DNA from: JAAXHV01 sp965207165
GTDB lineage: Bacteria > Pseudomonadota > Gammaproteobacteria > Eutrophobiales > Eutrophobiaceae
Assembly (NCBI GenBank): GCA_965207165.1
Contig: OZ242265.1
Coordinates: 2,666,001 to 2,730,000 of the forward strand
Direction of reading: 5' to 3'
Length of the DNA stretch: 64,000 bases
The position numbers and the translations under genes are program-made. Below the pieces are notes generated by a model. The model was not told the origin of the DNA, made no database searches, and worked only from the letters and a program-made list of their open reading frames with translations. Below, one piece after another: positions 17,669 to 26,675 of this stretch; position 1 is the stretch's first letter, and every line of letters begins with the position of its first letter.

Positions 17669-18601
17669 TCACACATGTAATGCTGATTGTAAAGCGGCAA
17701 CTACGGGACGTCCTCCTGATATTGTTGCATTGATCAAAGAATAGAAATGATCTGTTGTCATACTAGCTGTACCGATATAACCAGAACGAACGAGTTCAAC
17801 AAAAGCACTGCCGTTTAAATAATGTCCGCCCAATCCGTTATAACTGATTCGCAGGCCACCTTTAGGCCCGAGTAATTTACCCTCATCAATTTTTTGGTTA
17901 ATGTGATCCTTACTAAGGACAATACTCGCAGCATTCATTTTGGCATATCGTTTTACAAGTTTAAAATAGAAGGGATTGCTGTTGAGCCTGTATGCGTCTC
18001 CTGGAGGATATTTATTGCTAAATGTTTCCATGCGTTGAAGTTGTTTACGAAACTGCCTGTCGACCTTCACTTTCCATTCTTTCTCACTACCTATGGATGA
18101 TGGCATTGGTTCCATCATCTTATATTGCACCATGACAAGTGCATGATGTGTCCGATTAAAGTAAATCAAGTCGACGCCGAACAACTCTTCAAGAGGACGT
18201 TTATTGGCAGTGATGATTTCCAGTTGTTCATCCCTGTTTCTGAACAAGGCTCGACCGGTCTGATAAGGACTATCTATATCTACAGGTTCCCAGCCGGCTA
18301 CCCAGTGAGCATCTTGTTCAATAACGTCATCCTCAAGTAAACGGATAGTGGCAAGGGCAGTTTCCCCACCGGGCAAATCGATAGTAGTAGCACCATCGGC
18401 GCCGCCAAAGAACTTCAATGCAAGATGAACTGCATCAAGCTGCATCGCGTAATTGTTTTCAAACCTGACCGGTGTAAAGATTTGATGCATGATGCGTTGT
18501 AGTACTGTCGCATTCTCTGGAACTGCCGCAATCATTTTGAGTAGCCGCTGACCGAGCTTGTTGGATATGTGTCGATAGGGTGCTGGATCATTGAGGAGAT
18601 T
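17669..18601 (-). pseudogene. 3' part of a gene interrupted by IS3 (429-aa protein when rejoined)
   Basis: Removing the IS3 copy and one ATT repeat joins this piece in frame to the 5' part at 19917-20273: ...LQTPAKN + LLNDPAPYRHISNKLG.... The C-terminal part contains FGVDLIYFN.....LVMVQYKMM, the spacing and residues (D...QxK) of a variant PD-(D/E)XK nuclease core like that of Mrr-type enzymes. An internal ATG at 18535 could make a 288-aa product. No family name can be given; the nuclease idea is a hypothesis. Confidence 0.7.
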
Positions 18602-18640
18602 TGAATCGCGCCGGGAATTCCGGAGACCTGTTAATGTGGG

Positions 18641-19543
18641 TCATGCGGCTTTGCATGACCGGTTATTTACATCATCATAGTACATCTGTTCAAATTCAGC
18701 CGGCGGCACATTGCCGATGGACGCCAGCAAACGGCGTTGGTTGAACCAGTCCACCCATTCCAGGGTTGCATATTCCACGTCATCTGAGGTCTTCCAGGGG
18801 CCCCGCACCCGGATCACCTCCGTCTTGTACAGACCAATAATGGTTTCCGCCAACGCATTGTCATAGGAATCCCCCACACTGCCCACGGACGCCTCAATGC
18901 CGGCTTGCGTCAATCGGTCGGTATAGCGGACCGAGAGATACTGGCTGCCGCGGTCACTGTGATGAATCAAACCGTCCCGCTCACGCCGCGACCACAAGGC
19001 CTGTTCCAGCGCATCCAGCACCAGGTCGGTACGCAGTGAACGACTGACCCGCCAGCCCACGATGCGCCGGGCAAACACATCCACGACAAACGCCACATAG
19101 ACAAAGCCGGACCAAGTCGCCGCATACGTGATGTCTGCCACCCATAGCTGGTTTGGCCGGGTGGCGGCAAACTGCCGGTTCACCCGGTCTGCCGGCTGCG
19201 GCAGGGTCTCATCCCGCGCCGTCGTCCAGCGCTTTGCGCCACGCCGCACGCCCTGTATTTCAAGCCGCCTCATCAACCGCTCCACCGTACAACGGGCCAC
19301 GACATGGCCTTCCCGCTGGAGTTGCCGCCAGACCTTCCTGGCGCCGTATAACCGGTAGTTCTCGCCCCATATACGCTGTATCTCCTTGCACAACGCCTGG
19401 TCCCGCTTCACACGGGCCGGCAACCGCCCAGGGTCCGCAGCCCGGGCCCGGTGCTCGTAGTACGTCGATGGGGCGATCGGCAAGTGCTTGCAAATCGGCT
19501 CGACCCCAAGTCCCTCATGATGTTGGTCGATGAAGGCCACCAT
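18641..19543 (-). CDS. IS3-family transposase OrfB (DDE integrase core)
   Basis: 300 aa from the first ATG. HTH_21 region near the N-terminus, then the rve core with the DDE residues: WVADITYAATWSGFVYVAFVVDVFARRIVGW (first D), HSDRGSQYLS (second D) and the ETIIGLYKTE glutamate. It is normally made as an OrfAB fusion: the frame continues upstream of the ATG and meets orfA at a TTTTTTC slippery site. Confidence 0.95.
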   Translation of the reverse strand: MVAFIDQHHEGLGVEPICKHLPIAPSTYYEHRARAADPGRLPARVKRDQALCKEIQRIWGENYRLYGARKVWRQLQREGHVVARCTVERLMRRLEIQGVRRGAKRWTTARDETLPQPADRVNRQFAATRPNQLWVADITYAATWSGFVYVAFVVDVFARRIVGWRVSRSLRTDLVLDALEQALWSRRERDGLIHHSDRGSQYLSVRYTDRLTQAGIEASVGSVGDSYDNALAETIIGLYKTEVIRVRGPWKTSDDVEYATLEWVDWFNQRRLLASIGNVPPAEFEQMYYDDVNNRSCKAA

Positions 19544-19551
19544 CTCGCCGG

Positions 19552-19863
19552 TCAGCGGTCGAGCTCCGCCTGGGCGAAAAAAGCCGACGCCTTACGCAAG
19601 ATCTCGTTGGCTCGCTTGAGCTCCCGATTCTCGCGTTCCAACTCACGTATGCGCGCCTGCTCAGCACTGCTGACACCGGGGCGGTTACCCTGGTCCACTT
19701 CAGCGCGTCTCACCCATCTACGCAACGTTTCCGCAGCGCAGCCAATCTTGTCGGCGGTAGAAGTCAGTGCAGCCCATTGGGAGTCATAGTTCTCCTGGTG
19801 CTCCAGCACCAGCCGCACGGCCCGTTCCCGGATCTCCGGGGGATAGCGTTTTTGATTGTTCAT
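19552..19863 (-). CDS. IS3-family transposase OrfA
   Basis: 103 aa helix-turn-helix protein (YPPEIRERAVRLVLEHQ; AAETLRRWVRRAEVD) with a C-terminal leucine-zipper-like RELERENRELKRANEIL. A T-TTT-TTC heptamer lies at 19576-19582 (minus strand), and the -1 frame from it is open into orfB, the usual programmed frameshift of this family. Confidence 0.95.
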   Translation of the reverse strand: MNNQKRYPPEIRERAVRLVLEHQENYDSQWAALTSTADKIGCAAETLRRWVRRAEVDQGNRPGVSSAEQARIRELERENRELKRANEILRKASAFFAQAELDR

Positions 19864-19916
19864 TACTCCATCCTCTCAAGAAATAGAGTCTCCGGCAAAC
19901 CCGGGGCAGTTCAATT

Positions 19917-20273
19917 CTTTGCAGGTGTTTGCAATGGGGTCTTTCGTAGATTCACGAGCATGCCATTCAACGTCAAGCCTTGAATGGGCTCAACGAAATC
20001 AAACACTACACATGAGTCCAAAGTCGACACTGAACGAACTGACTTTATAAGACCTAACGACAACTTTGATTGTCTATCAGACAATTGCTCTCCCGTTACT
20101 TCTATAAGTACAAGAGAATTGCTACTACGACAACGGGCAATATCATGGGGGAAGGTCAACGAAAAACGAGTTTCACCATAGCGTTTGCCTTTAACATCTT
20201 CCCATTCGTCGACACTGGGCCGTAGCAACGCAAGACCTCGTTTAGCGAAAAGTTCGATTTCTTCTTTATTCAT
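19917..20273 (-). pseudogene. 5' part of the IS3-interrupted gene
   Basis: Encodes residues 1-119 (MNKEEIELFAKRGLALLRPS...) and runs into the IS end, where it stops immediately. The sequence continues in frame beyond the IS at 18601. As it stands this half can yield only a truncated protein. Related function unknown; see the 3' part for the possible nuclease motif. Confidence 0.75.
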
Positions 20274-20585
20274 AGGTGATCATTCAAGATTTATCTGGGT
20301 TCTGAAATGTGTTAATACCAGGATCGTACCCCCTTCTCTTGTCACGGTTATCCACCGGCGAGGGAGATTTAACATAACATCCGATCCGCGCACTGGGCCG
20401 GGTTGTCAACAGGTAGCCCAGCGGCGCAACGCACAGCGCCAGCGCCTGTCAGGCCGATAGCGAGGTCCAGTGATCCTGTCTCGTTCGTTGATCTGATCTT
20501 TCCCGGTAATCCTCCCCATGCAGCTTGCGCAATTTTCGTGGTAGTCCTTCCCCAAAAACCAGGCCTGTTTGATTTAATGCACATT
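20274..20585. other. Intergenic region
   Basis: About 310 bases between the interrupted gene and the PotD-like gene. GC content rises sharply here, marking a junction of DNA of different origin. No gene or repeat is supported. Confidence 0.4.
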
Positions 20586-21701
20586 TCACCTCGTCAACCA
20601 AGCAGCAAACCGTTCGTTCATATCGTCTTGATTATCCGCCCACCATTCCGGATCATCCAGGACTGCGTTGGACATGTTCTGCGGCGCGTTGGGCAGGTGC
20701 GGTTCCATATCGATGCCCGTTTCCAGGTGTTTGTCGACCAGCGCCAGGGATGAACGGCGCAGCGGCCCATAGGAGATGTACCTGGTTATATTGGCCAGGG
20801 ACACGGTACTGGTGGCGAACGCAACAAACTGTCGGGCCAGGTCCAGCTTGGGCGTGCCGGCAACGATAACCTGGTGGCCGAAGGACAGCACCTGGCCGTC
20901 CCAGACGATGGTCAGTGGTTGATTCTCCAGTGCCCAGGCGTTGAAAATCCGTCCGTTGTAGGCTGTGCTCATGGCGACCTCGCCGTCGGCCAGCATCTGT
21001 GGGGGCTGTGCGCCTGCCTCCCACCATACGACCTGTTTCTTTATGGAATCAAGTTTGCGGAATGCCCGGGCTATGCCTTCTTCGCTGGACAGGACCTCGT
21101 AGACCTGGCCGGCCAGTACACCGTCCGCTACCAGGGCAAATTCCATGTTGGCGTTGGGCGCCCGGCGCATGCCCCTGCGTCCCGGAAACTTTTCAAGGTC
21201 GAAGAAATCGGCCATCGTCGCCGGTTTCTGTTCGGGGAAGCGGGTGTCGTTATAAGCGTACACCGTGCTGTAGACCAGGTTTTTCGCACCGCACTCCACG
21301 TCAAAGACGTCCAGGAAATCCTCAGTCGCCGGGGTGCCGTCCGGCGCCGGAAGGAGGGTTTCGTAGTCGATGGTTTCCAGCAGTCCCTCGTCACAGCCCA
21401 GCAACGCGTCACCGGCCTCCATATCGACCACGTCCCAGGTCACGTTGCCGGTCTCGGCCTGCGCCCTGACCTGGGCGAGGCCGCCGTTGTACTCATCCAG
21501 CTTTATTTGTATACCGGTCTCCTCGACGAAGCGTTCGTGGTACGCCTTGACGGAACTCCTTGCATAGGAACCACCCCAGGACACGACAGTAATGAACTCT
21601 TCCTCGTCCGCGCCGGCCGGCCCGGTTGTCAGAAGGGCCACTGCCCAGGCCATGCCGGTCAGCAGGGAACGAACTGTTGTTGACGTGTTTATGGAATTCA
21701 T
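20586..21701 (-). CDS. ABC transporter substrate-binding protein, polyamine (PotD/PotF) type
   Basis: 371 aa from the ATG at 21701, chosen because AGAGGAG precedes it by seven bases and a signal peptide (TGMAWAVALLTTGPAGA) follows; an earlier ATG at 21746 lacks both. Mature protein begins FITVVSWGGSYARS, the usual start of spermidine/putrescine-type binding proteins, and contains WDVVDMEAGD and YNGRIF segments. It would bind a polyamine or related cation in the periplasm. No permease or ATPase gene is adjacent, so it is an orphan, probably carried in with flanking fragments. Confidence 0.85.
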   Translation of the reverse strand: MNSINTSTTVRSLLTGMAWAVALLTTGPAGADEEEFITVVSWGGSYARSSVKAYHERFVEETGIQIKLDEYNGGLAQVRAQAETGNVTWDVVDMEAGDALLGCDEGLLETIDYETLLPAPDGTPATEDFLDVFDVECGAKNLVYSTVYAYNDTRFPEQKPATMADFFDLEKFPGRRGMRRAPNANMEFALVADGVLAGQVYEVLSSEEGIARAFRKLDSIKKQVVWWEAGAQPPQMLADGEVAMSTAYNGRIFNAWALENQPLTIVWDGQVLSFGHQVIVAGTPKLDLARQFVAFATSTVSLANITRYISYGPLRRSSLALVDKHLETGIDMEPHLPNAPQNMSNAVLDDPEWWADNQDDMNERFAAWLTR

Positions 21702-21747
21702 GGGAATTTCTCCTCTGGTACGATACAGGGTTATGTTTCTCGTCATG

Positions 21748-22015
21748 CTGGCGCAAGCCGTCCGGATGTTGAGTCGTAAATCCGGAGGACAGTATCCACC
21801 ACCCTGTCGGTCCCGGTGTCGTGCAACTGCATATCATATCCTTGTTTTGCCAACAGTCCCACGGCAAACCGGTCTTCCTCATGTGCGCTGTCATTGGTGC
21901 TCTCGAAGCTGTCGTTGATGGCTATACTGTATTCCGCATCGACAGATGACGCCCCGTCTTGTATTGCGGCTTCAGTTGTAGTTGTTATTTCTCTGCTCCT
22001 AATCTTTCCAAGAGA
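21748..22015 (-). pseudogene. Remnant of a pre-peptidase C-terminal (PPC) / RTX-type secreted protein
   Basis: An open stretch without start codon reads EEDRFAVGLLAKQGYDMQLHDTGTDRVVDTVLRIYDSTSGRLAP, the pattern of PPC domains (D.D.F.V.L.AG..Y...L...G....D..LR.YD..G). Its stop lies about 45 bases before the PotD-like gene. No catalytic domain accompanies it; compare the RTX-like remnant at 43974-44397. Confidence 0.5.
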
Positions 22016-22127
22016 GGCTGATCTTTGCTCCCGATCATGCCCGCACCAGTTGCCGGAACTGCGACTGCCGGACCCGCCCTAAAAACCAGGTCGATCAGGC
22101 ACTATGGGGCATGTTAACGCAATCAAT

Positions 22128-22844
22128 TTACCATATCCTCTGGTCCGGGCCTTCATTGATACGTGGAAAGGCAACTGGTCCCCACGTGTCCGATTCAGGA
22201 TTCTTATTAATGTCGGTTTTCATGAGATTAAGAATTTCCGGAACAATGCTGGCCATGATGCGACTGCCGTCCCTGACTTGAGACTGGCCCCAGCCTGTAG
22301 CAAAGGTGGCTCCGCCGTGGAAAAGTTGATTACGCAGGATGTAAAGTCGGTCGAAGACTTCCCTCAGAACGGCGTGAATATCGCCTTTGAGCAATGCCGA
22401 GAAGGCACGTTTATTTCGTGTATCAAATGAATGCTTCCAACTAAAATCGACGCTGGTGTCCCTGATGGAACGCCAGAACAAACTGAATACATACTGGTTT
22501 TTCAAAAGAACGCGGACCGGATCGGAATAGGTTACCCACAAAATGGTTTTGATAGCCTGCTTGGTATCCCGCGCCAGGATTTTCGCCAGAAACTCGCTGA
22601 ATTTCTGAGATTCGGCAGGATAGCGGCCACCTCTGTCATCAATCAGTTCGCCGCCATAGGCGGCATTGAATGAAATCCACAGAAAAATGAATCGTTCGCA
22701 ATCAAGGGCAGCTCTCTCTTCATCGGACCTGGCATGGTTACGATTCGCCTCGGCTACTTCACTTCGCTTGAGCCAACTCTCGGCGCGCCGTATCCGATCT
22801 TCATTATGCTGCTTTTCAGAAATCTTTCGGCTAATTGCTGTCAT
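22128..22844 (-). CDS. HEPN-like domain protein (candidate RNase)
   Basis: 238 aa, mostly helical. RNQLFHGG (about 171-178) fits the R-x4-H motif of HEPN ribonucleases and lies in the expected last third of the domain; the earlier FLWISFNAAYG is the family's usual first helix pattern (f.fW.afnalY). HEPN proteins of this shape occur in toxin-antitoxin and phage-defence loci. No nucleotidyltransferase partner is next to it. The upstream neighbour at 22984-23631 is another unrecognised protein on the same strand. Confidence 0.65.
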   Translation of the reverse strand: MTAISRKISEKQHNEDRIRRAESWLKRSEVAEANRNHARSDEERAALDCERFIFLWISFNAAYGGELIDDRGGRYPAESQKFSEFLAKILARDTKQAIKTILWVTYSDPVRVLLKNQYVFSLFWRSIRDTSVDFSWKHSFDTRNKRAFSALLKGDIHAVLREVFDRLYILRNQLFHGGATFATGWGQSQVRDGSRIMASIVPEILNLMKTDINKNPESDTWGPVAFPRINEGPDQRIW

Positions 22845-22983
22845 TGTTACTTTACGGCAATGTCTTCATTTCGTAATCCTCTTGATGACTCTCCGACAAC
22901 GGCCTGCAACAGCCGAAGGAATGCGTCGCTTCCATGCCCTGGGTCATGATGTTGGTGCTTCATGCCATCAGGCCGACATTTGT

Positions 22984-23631
22984 CTACACATTCACCAGAC
23001 ATCCATTGTGGAATTTTCTGTCAGGACCTTTTTTCACTGTATCAAGTCGAGTCTCGGCTATATGCAATTCCCTGACTGTTATCAATCTCCGAATGACCGA
23101 TGCCATATGATTTTGCAGGTTCAACACAGTTTTGGCAACCAGATCGGCAATTGCAATTACTAGCAATTTCAATTCTTTTCTCCAGGCAGGTTTGCCAAAC
23201 CTCGAATAATTTCTTAGCAACACTGATTCCGCCAGCATAGTTTCATAGCAGAAAGCAGTCAGTTCATCGCTGTTCCTCGAATAGCTACTGGTATTAAAAC
23301 GATCAGCCGGAACAACAAACATAGTGCCAACACGAATCAGGTGTTCAAGCGCGCCAATTCCTGTTGAGTAGGACTCACTTAGCGGAACATTGATCCAAAA
23401 AGCGTGCAGATTATTCTGATAGTGCGGCTCGGGAGTTCCCCCAGTTCCCTTTTCTTCTCCACTTCGTTCGTCCAGCAACTTGTAACTCGTAAAGTGCATA
23501 ATGATATTCAGGGAGCCATAGTAAAATTGGATGTCGCCGTACCCTAATTCATTAAAAATATCTTTTATGTACAGTGTGGTGAAGAAGCCCGCCTCAGTCC
23601 TTAAGGTTAGGCTCAGGTCCAGTGCCTGCAC
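22984..23631 (-). CDS. Hypothetical protein
   Basis: 215 aa, balanced composition, no motif that I recognise. Contains NIIMHFTSYKLLDER, HAFWINVPLSESYSTG and a basic C-terminal region (KKGPDRKFHNG). It is 139 bases upstream of the HEPN-like gene on the same strand, so the two could form a unit. It begins right after a cryptic frame with MobC-like spacing. Confidence 0.5.
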   Translation of the reverse strand: MQALDLSLTLRTEAGFFTTLYIKDIFNELGYGDIQFYYGSLNIIMHFTSYKLLDERSGEEKGTGGTPEPHYQNNLHAFWINVPLSESYSTGIGALEHLIRVGTMFVVPADRFNTSSYSRNSDELTAFCYETMLAESVLLRNYSRFGKPAWRKELKLLVIAIADLVAKTVLNLQNHMASVIRRLITVRELHIAETRLDTVKKGPDRKFHNGCLVNV

Positions 23632-23647
23632 GGCGTACCCCGGCGGC

Positions 23648-23896
23648 TTAGCGGGCCCCGAGACTGCGAAGGCGGCGGGTCACGTTTGAAAGGAAGTGGC
23701 CGTTATAGGTAGGGCTGCCCTGCCCTATCTTCCGGACCTGCGCCAGGGTCTTGGCCAGTTCGGTCTTAAGGTCTGAAAACAACTCAACGGTGTTCACCGG
23801 CTGCACCAGGTCGGAGACGGTAAGGGGGACGGTCGCTGAGCCGAATGATAGCCGGTTATTCGAACGGGGTGATTTTTGAGCGGTGCCCATGGGCAC
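23648..23896 (-). CDS. Small protein related to the RHH-like protein at 59713, possibly degenerate
   Basis: The segment PLTVSDLV is shared with the 81-aa protein at 59713-59958, and both follow the 18-bp palindrome. Here the ATG at the equivalent place has become ATC, and the only available start lies inside the palindrome itself. The tail AKTLAQVRKIGQGSPTYNG is reminiscent of mobilisation accessory proteins. I regard it as a degenerate or re-started copy. Confidence 0.35.
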   Translation of the reverse strand: MPMGTAQKSPRSNNRLSFGSATVPLTVSDLVQPVNTVELFSDLKTELAKTLAQVRKIGQGSPTYNGHFLSNVTRRLRSLGAR

Positions 23897-23898
23897 CG
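23881..23898. repeat. 18-bp perfect palindrome, copy 1
   Basis: CGGTGCCCATGGGCACCG. One of five identical copies in the window (also 24083, 35042, 59990, 60517). On the minus strand it sits just before a leader that normally leads to ATGACCGACCC. Confidence 0.9.
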
Positions 23899-24315
23899 AT
23901 GGCCGGTGCGGAGGCGCGGCGCATGGATACCACCATGAATAGTGCGATGACAGCGCGGCCGATTGCCGTGGGTAGCGGGCGGTTTGTGTGGGTCTGTCGA
24001 AGCATCGAATTCCGGGGGGGTGTACTCGTTTAGTGACAGGGTATCGTTATATCGGCCAGTCGCTGTGCCGGGTCGCGGGTATCGGTGCCCATGGGCACCG
24101 GGTGGTGGGCGGCAGGGGCCGGGTGGTGGCGCTGGCTGGCGGAATTGTACCTGTCAGGGTGTTGTTGCTGTCGTGGTCATTTCGGGAATTATGGTTGCGG
24201 TTTTTAGGGTCTATCTCTCGGTCTTTGTGTCACACAAAGCCTATCTTGCCTCTTACTATATGAACTAATAATAGGAAGATATTTTTGTTTAGTATACATT
24301 ATTCTGGAACGTGTT
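23899..24315. other. Non-coding repeat region
   Basis: Holds the second palindrome and a stretch (24150-24290) that is repeated almost unchanged at 60590-60730, including TCTCGGTCTTTGTGTCACAC. No gene is supported. It acts as the 3' region of the RadC cassette. Confidence 0.6.
24083..24100. repeat. 18-bp perfect palindrome, copy 2
   Basis: Identical palindrome, followed on the plus strand by GGTGGTGGGCGGCAGG and, about 45 bases on, by GGAATTGTACCTGTCAGGG, a combination also found at 35042 and in part at 59990 and 60517. Confidence 0.9.
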
Positions 24316-24783
24316 TCAGTGCAGTGAGACAGGGGTGTTGATGTCGGGTTGGCTGATGATGGAGTTCATAATCAGGTCATTTTGTTGATGGTTGTTCAGG
24401 CGGGTCTGACGGTTCATTGCACGGCAGAACTTGTCGGGGCTGACAGTGTCCTCATCGATGAGGTAGCCGGTCAGGACGACGCTGTCCTTAAGATGGAGGA
24501 TGAGCCGGTGGCTGTCATGGCTCTGCTCGTAGAGGGTGTTGAACGCGAAGGGGATGGACTTGCTCTGGATTGATGGACTGTGTCCGGTGATGAGGGTGTT
24601 GTTCAGGCCATAAATAAATTCGCTGGCCCTGAGGTGTCCGCTGAAGACGGCGTTGGTTTCATACCAGGTATCGCCCACCTGAAGAGAGAGATGGAAAGTG
24701 TCCGGTTTGTTACTGCGGGTGTCAAGACCGAATTGGATCGGTGCGTTGCCGGTCTCTGGAAATGAGTCGGTGTTGTCGGGCAT
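24316..24783 (-). CDS. RadC-cassette partner protein of unknown function
   Basis: 155 aa, apparently soluble (FHLSLQVGDTWYETN; PFAFNTLYEQSHDSHRLILHLKDSVVLTGYLIDEDT). No family recognised. It starts 46 bases after the RadC gene, and the same gene order is found at 60751-61760, where this gene has a 142-base internal deletion. Conservation of the pair suggests a linked role in a mobile island. Confidence 0.65.
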   Translation of the reverse strand: MPDNTDSFPETGNAPIQFGLDTRSNKPDTFHLSLQVGDTWYETNAVFSGHLRASEFIYGLNNTLITGHSPSIQSKSIPFAFNTLYEQSHDSHRLILHLKDSVVLTGYLIDEDTVSPDKFCRAMNRQTRLNNHQQNDLIMNSIISQPDINTPVSLH

Positions 24784-24829
24784 GGTGCCTCCTGTGTGAA
24801 TGGGTGTTATCGGGCGGGGTGGCTTCGTC

Positions 24830-25501
24830 TTATATCAGGCCGCGCTCGGCCATGGAGGTTACCGTCTTGTCCCCGACCACCAAGTGGTCCAGCACGCGCA
24901 CGTCCACCAGGGACAGAGCCTGGGTCAGCTTCAGGGTAATCTGCCGGTCAGCCTGGCTCGGCTCGGCGATGCCGGAGGGGTGGTTGTGGGAGAAGATGAT
25001 GGCCGCCGCATTCAGCTGCAGGCAGCGTTTCACCACCTCGCGCGGGTACACGCTGGCGCCGTCGATGGTGCCGGTGAACAGAATCTCGTTGCTGATGATG
25101 CGGTGGCGGTTGTCCAGGAACAGGCAGGCGAACACCTCGTGCTCGAAACGGCACAGCCAGGCCCTGAGGTAGTTCTTGGTCTTATCCGGATTGCTCAACA
25201 CCGGGCGGGCGCGCAGTTCCGCCTCCAGGTAACGCCGGGACAGCTCCAGGGCCGCTTCAAGACGCGCCGTCAGGGTCTTGCCGAGAGTGCTGACCCGGAC
25301 GTTATCGATTAGGCCTCTCAGTCCCTGGTATCGGCACAGTTGCTCACGGATTTTGTCGAAGGACCGGGGCGATGCGAAGATACTGATGAGTTCGGCATCG
25401 GTTAAGGCATGGGGACCGGCATGTCGCAGTTTGTCCATCGGGGAGAGCTCGCCGCTATCGCGCAGCGTGCAGGTTGCAGGTTGGAACAGGGAATATTGCA
25501 T
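24830..25501 (-). CDS. radC: RadC-family JAMM-domain protein, copy 1
   Basis: 223 aa. The N-terminal helix-hairpin-helix-like part has GPHALTDAELIS; the C-terminal JAB/MPN domain has the metal motif SHNHPSG...S.AD (near 172) preceded by FTGTIDGASVYPREVVKRCLQLNAAAIIF. Island-borne RadC paralogues of this size are common; the cellular role (DNA processing or protection of incoming DNA) is not settled. A closely similar copy lies at 61089-61760. Confidence 0.9.
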   Translation of the reverse strand: MQYSLFQPATCTLRDSGELSPMDKLRHAGPHALTDAELISIFASPRSFDKIREQLCRYQGLRGLIDNVRVSTLGKTLTARLEAALELSRRYLEAELRARPVLSNPDKTKNYLRAWLCRFEHEVFACLFLDNRHRIISNEILFTGTIDGASVYPREVVKRCLQLNAAAIIFSHNHPSGIAEPSQADRQITLKLTQALSLVDVRVLDHLVVGDKTVTSMAERGLI

Positions 25502-26067
25502 GGCTGTCTCTATGGTGGTTCAGCTACACCGGGTGGTCACGGGCCTCTGCAAAGCGCAGCGGGGTGAACCGGGCCGGGGTAGAGTGCGGGCATCGCTGCC
25601 GGCAGGGGTCGCCGGCGCAGTAACCGCTGGGTGGATGAAACGGACTGTGTTGGCGTGTTATTTATTCATACGGAGAACATCACACACACAGCCGGCAACC
25701 ATGCTTTCCGGTAATGAGCGAAACGACAGACTTTCAGGCGGTTTCCGCAATACCCACTCCACCATGCCGGCGTTCTAAACATGATATGATCTGTTCATGT
25801 TGTTGGATGATCCCCGACCAGCGGCTACGATCCGGCTCGCCGGGGTGGGGAGGTAAGGTGTGTGCCGGCAGCGCGTGCGCGGAGTCGCCGTGCGTCCTGA
25901 GCATCAGGGGGGGGGTTGATACGCTGAGGGTTGAGCAAGCGGCAAAGTGAGACAATGCCGTTGTGGCCGCAGCCATCTCTGCTAACAGGAATTATAAAGT
26001 CACCTTTTCATGATTCTAGAATATCTTCTGGTGGTTAAAGAAATGGTTCTCTCCGCCATTGTGAGTA
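25502..26067. other. Upstream region of RadC copy 1
   Basis: No firm gene. The stretch 25640-25910 is related to 61890-62165; in both a short frame reads AGMVEWVL...PESMVAGCV, but the reading frame differs between copies upstream of it. It probably holds the cassette's promoter. Confidence 0.4.
26044..26057 (-). repeat. tRNA-Ser 3'-end-like sequence, inverted copy
   Basis: On the minus strand TGGCGGAGAGAACC, sharing the first 11 bases with the copies at 7025, 8714 and 33609. It lies between the RadC cassette and the istB remnant. Confidence 0.4.
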
Positions 26068-26466
26068 TCAGTTTGTTTCTGCCAACTGTTTGGGTTTTAT
26101 TAACGGCGTACGTCCCAACAACCCGGCCCTGCGCTTATCCTTCAACCGGTAACTCTTAGCCTTAATACTTGAGGTGGTGGCATAGTGCAATAAGCGGTCA
26201 AGGATCGCCATGGCCAGCAACTGGTCGCAGATCATCTTGCCCCAGTCAATAAAGCTTTTCTTGGAGGTGAGGATAAGAGATGACTTGTCATAGCGGCGTT
26301 GAATGAGCCGGAACAATAAGCTGGCTCCCTCCTGGGATAAGAGCAGGTAGACCATCTCATCGATTAAGGGTTTTGGGGATAGACCACTTGCTGTAGTTGT
26401 TTGCCTAGACGGTCCTCATCTCGCGCCCGTTTCAGTTTGCTGAACAGGCTTTGTTGGAGCACACGA
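26068..26466 (-). pseudogene. IS21-family istB remnant
   Basis: The C-terminal half of an IstB-type AAA ATPase: LIDEMVYLLLSQEGASLLFRLIQRRYDKSSLILTSKKSFIDWG...AILDRLLHYATT. An upstream piece (LFSKLKRARDEDRLGKQLQQ) continues in another frame, so there is a frameshift near 26370, and the P-loop half is missing. It cannot be functional. Confidence 0.85.
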
Positions 26467-26675
26467 TCATGACAGTACGCTTGATGAGTTAGAGGGATAA
26501 CCTATACGGAGTCATAAAAAGTTGCTAGACGCCCACGGATGTTCCAGAGTAATACTAAAGATTGCCATTCATTAATGAAAAAGTTACGATACTCAATCAT
26601 CACATGGTCAGTTCGGTTAGAAAATTAGGAATATGCCCAAGATGCATGCAAGAATAGTGGGACGAGCAGTATTAG

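Larger units (their letters stand above)
18602..19913 (-). mobile_element. IS3-family insertion sequence, copy 1 (1312 bp)
   Basis: Complete element: ends TGAATCGCGCCGGG and (reverse) TGAACTGCCCCGGG, imperfect inverted repeats sharing the CCGGAGAC block; two overlapping frames (orfA, orfB); a 3-bp target duplication ATT at 18599-18601 and 19914-19916. It splits an otherwise open gene. It appears identical to the copy at 36115, so its arrival is recent. Confidence 0.95.
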
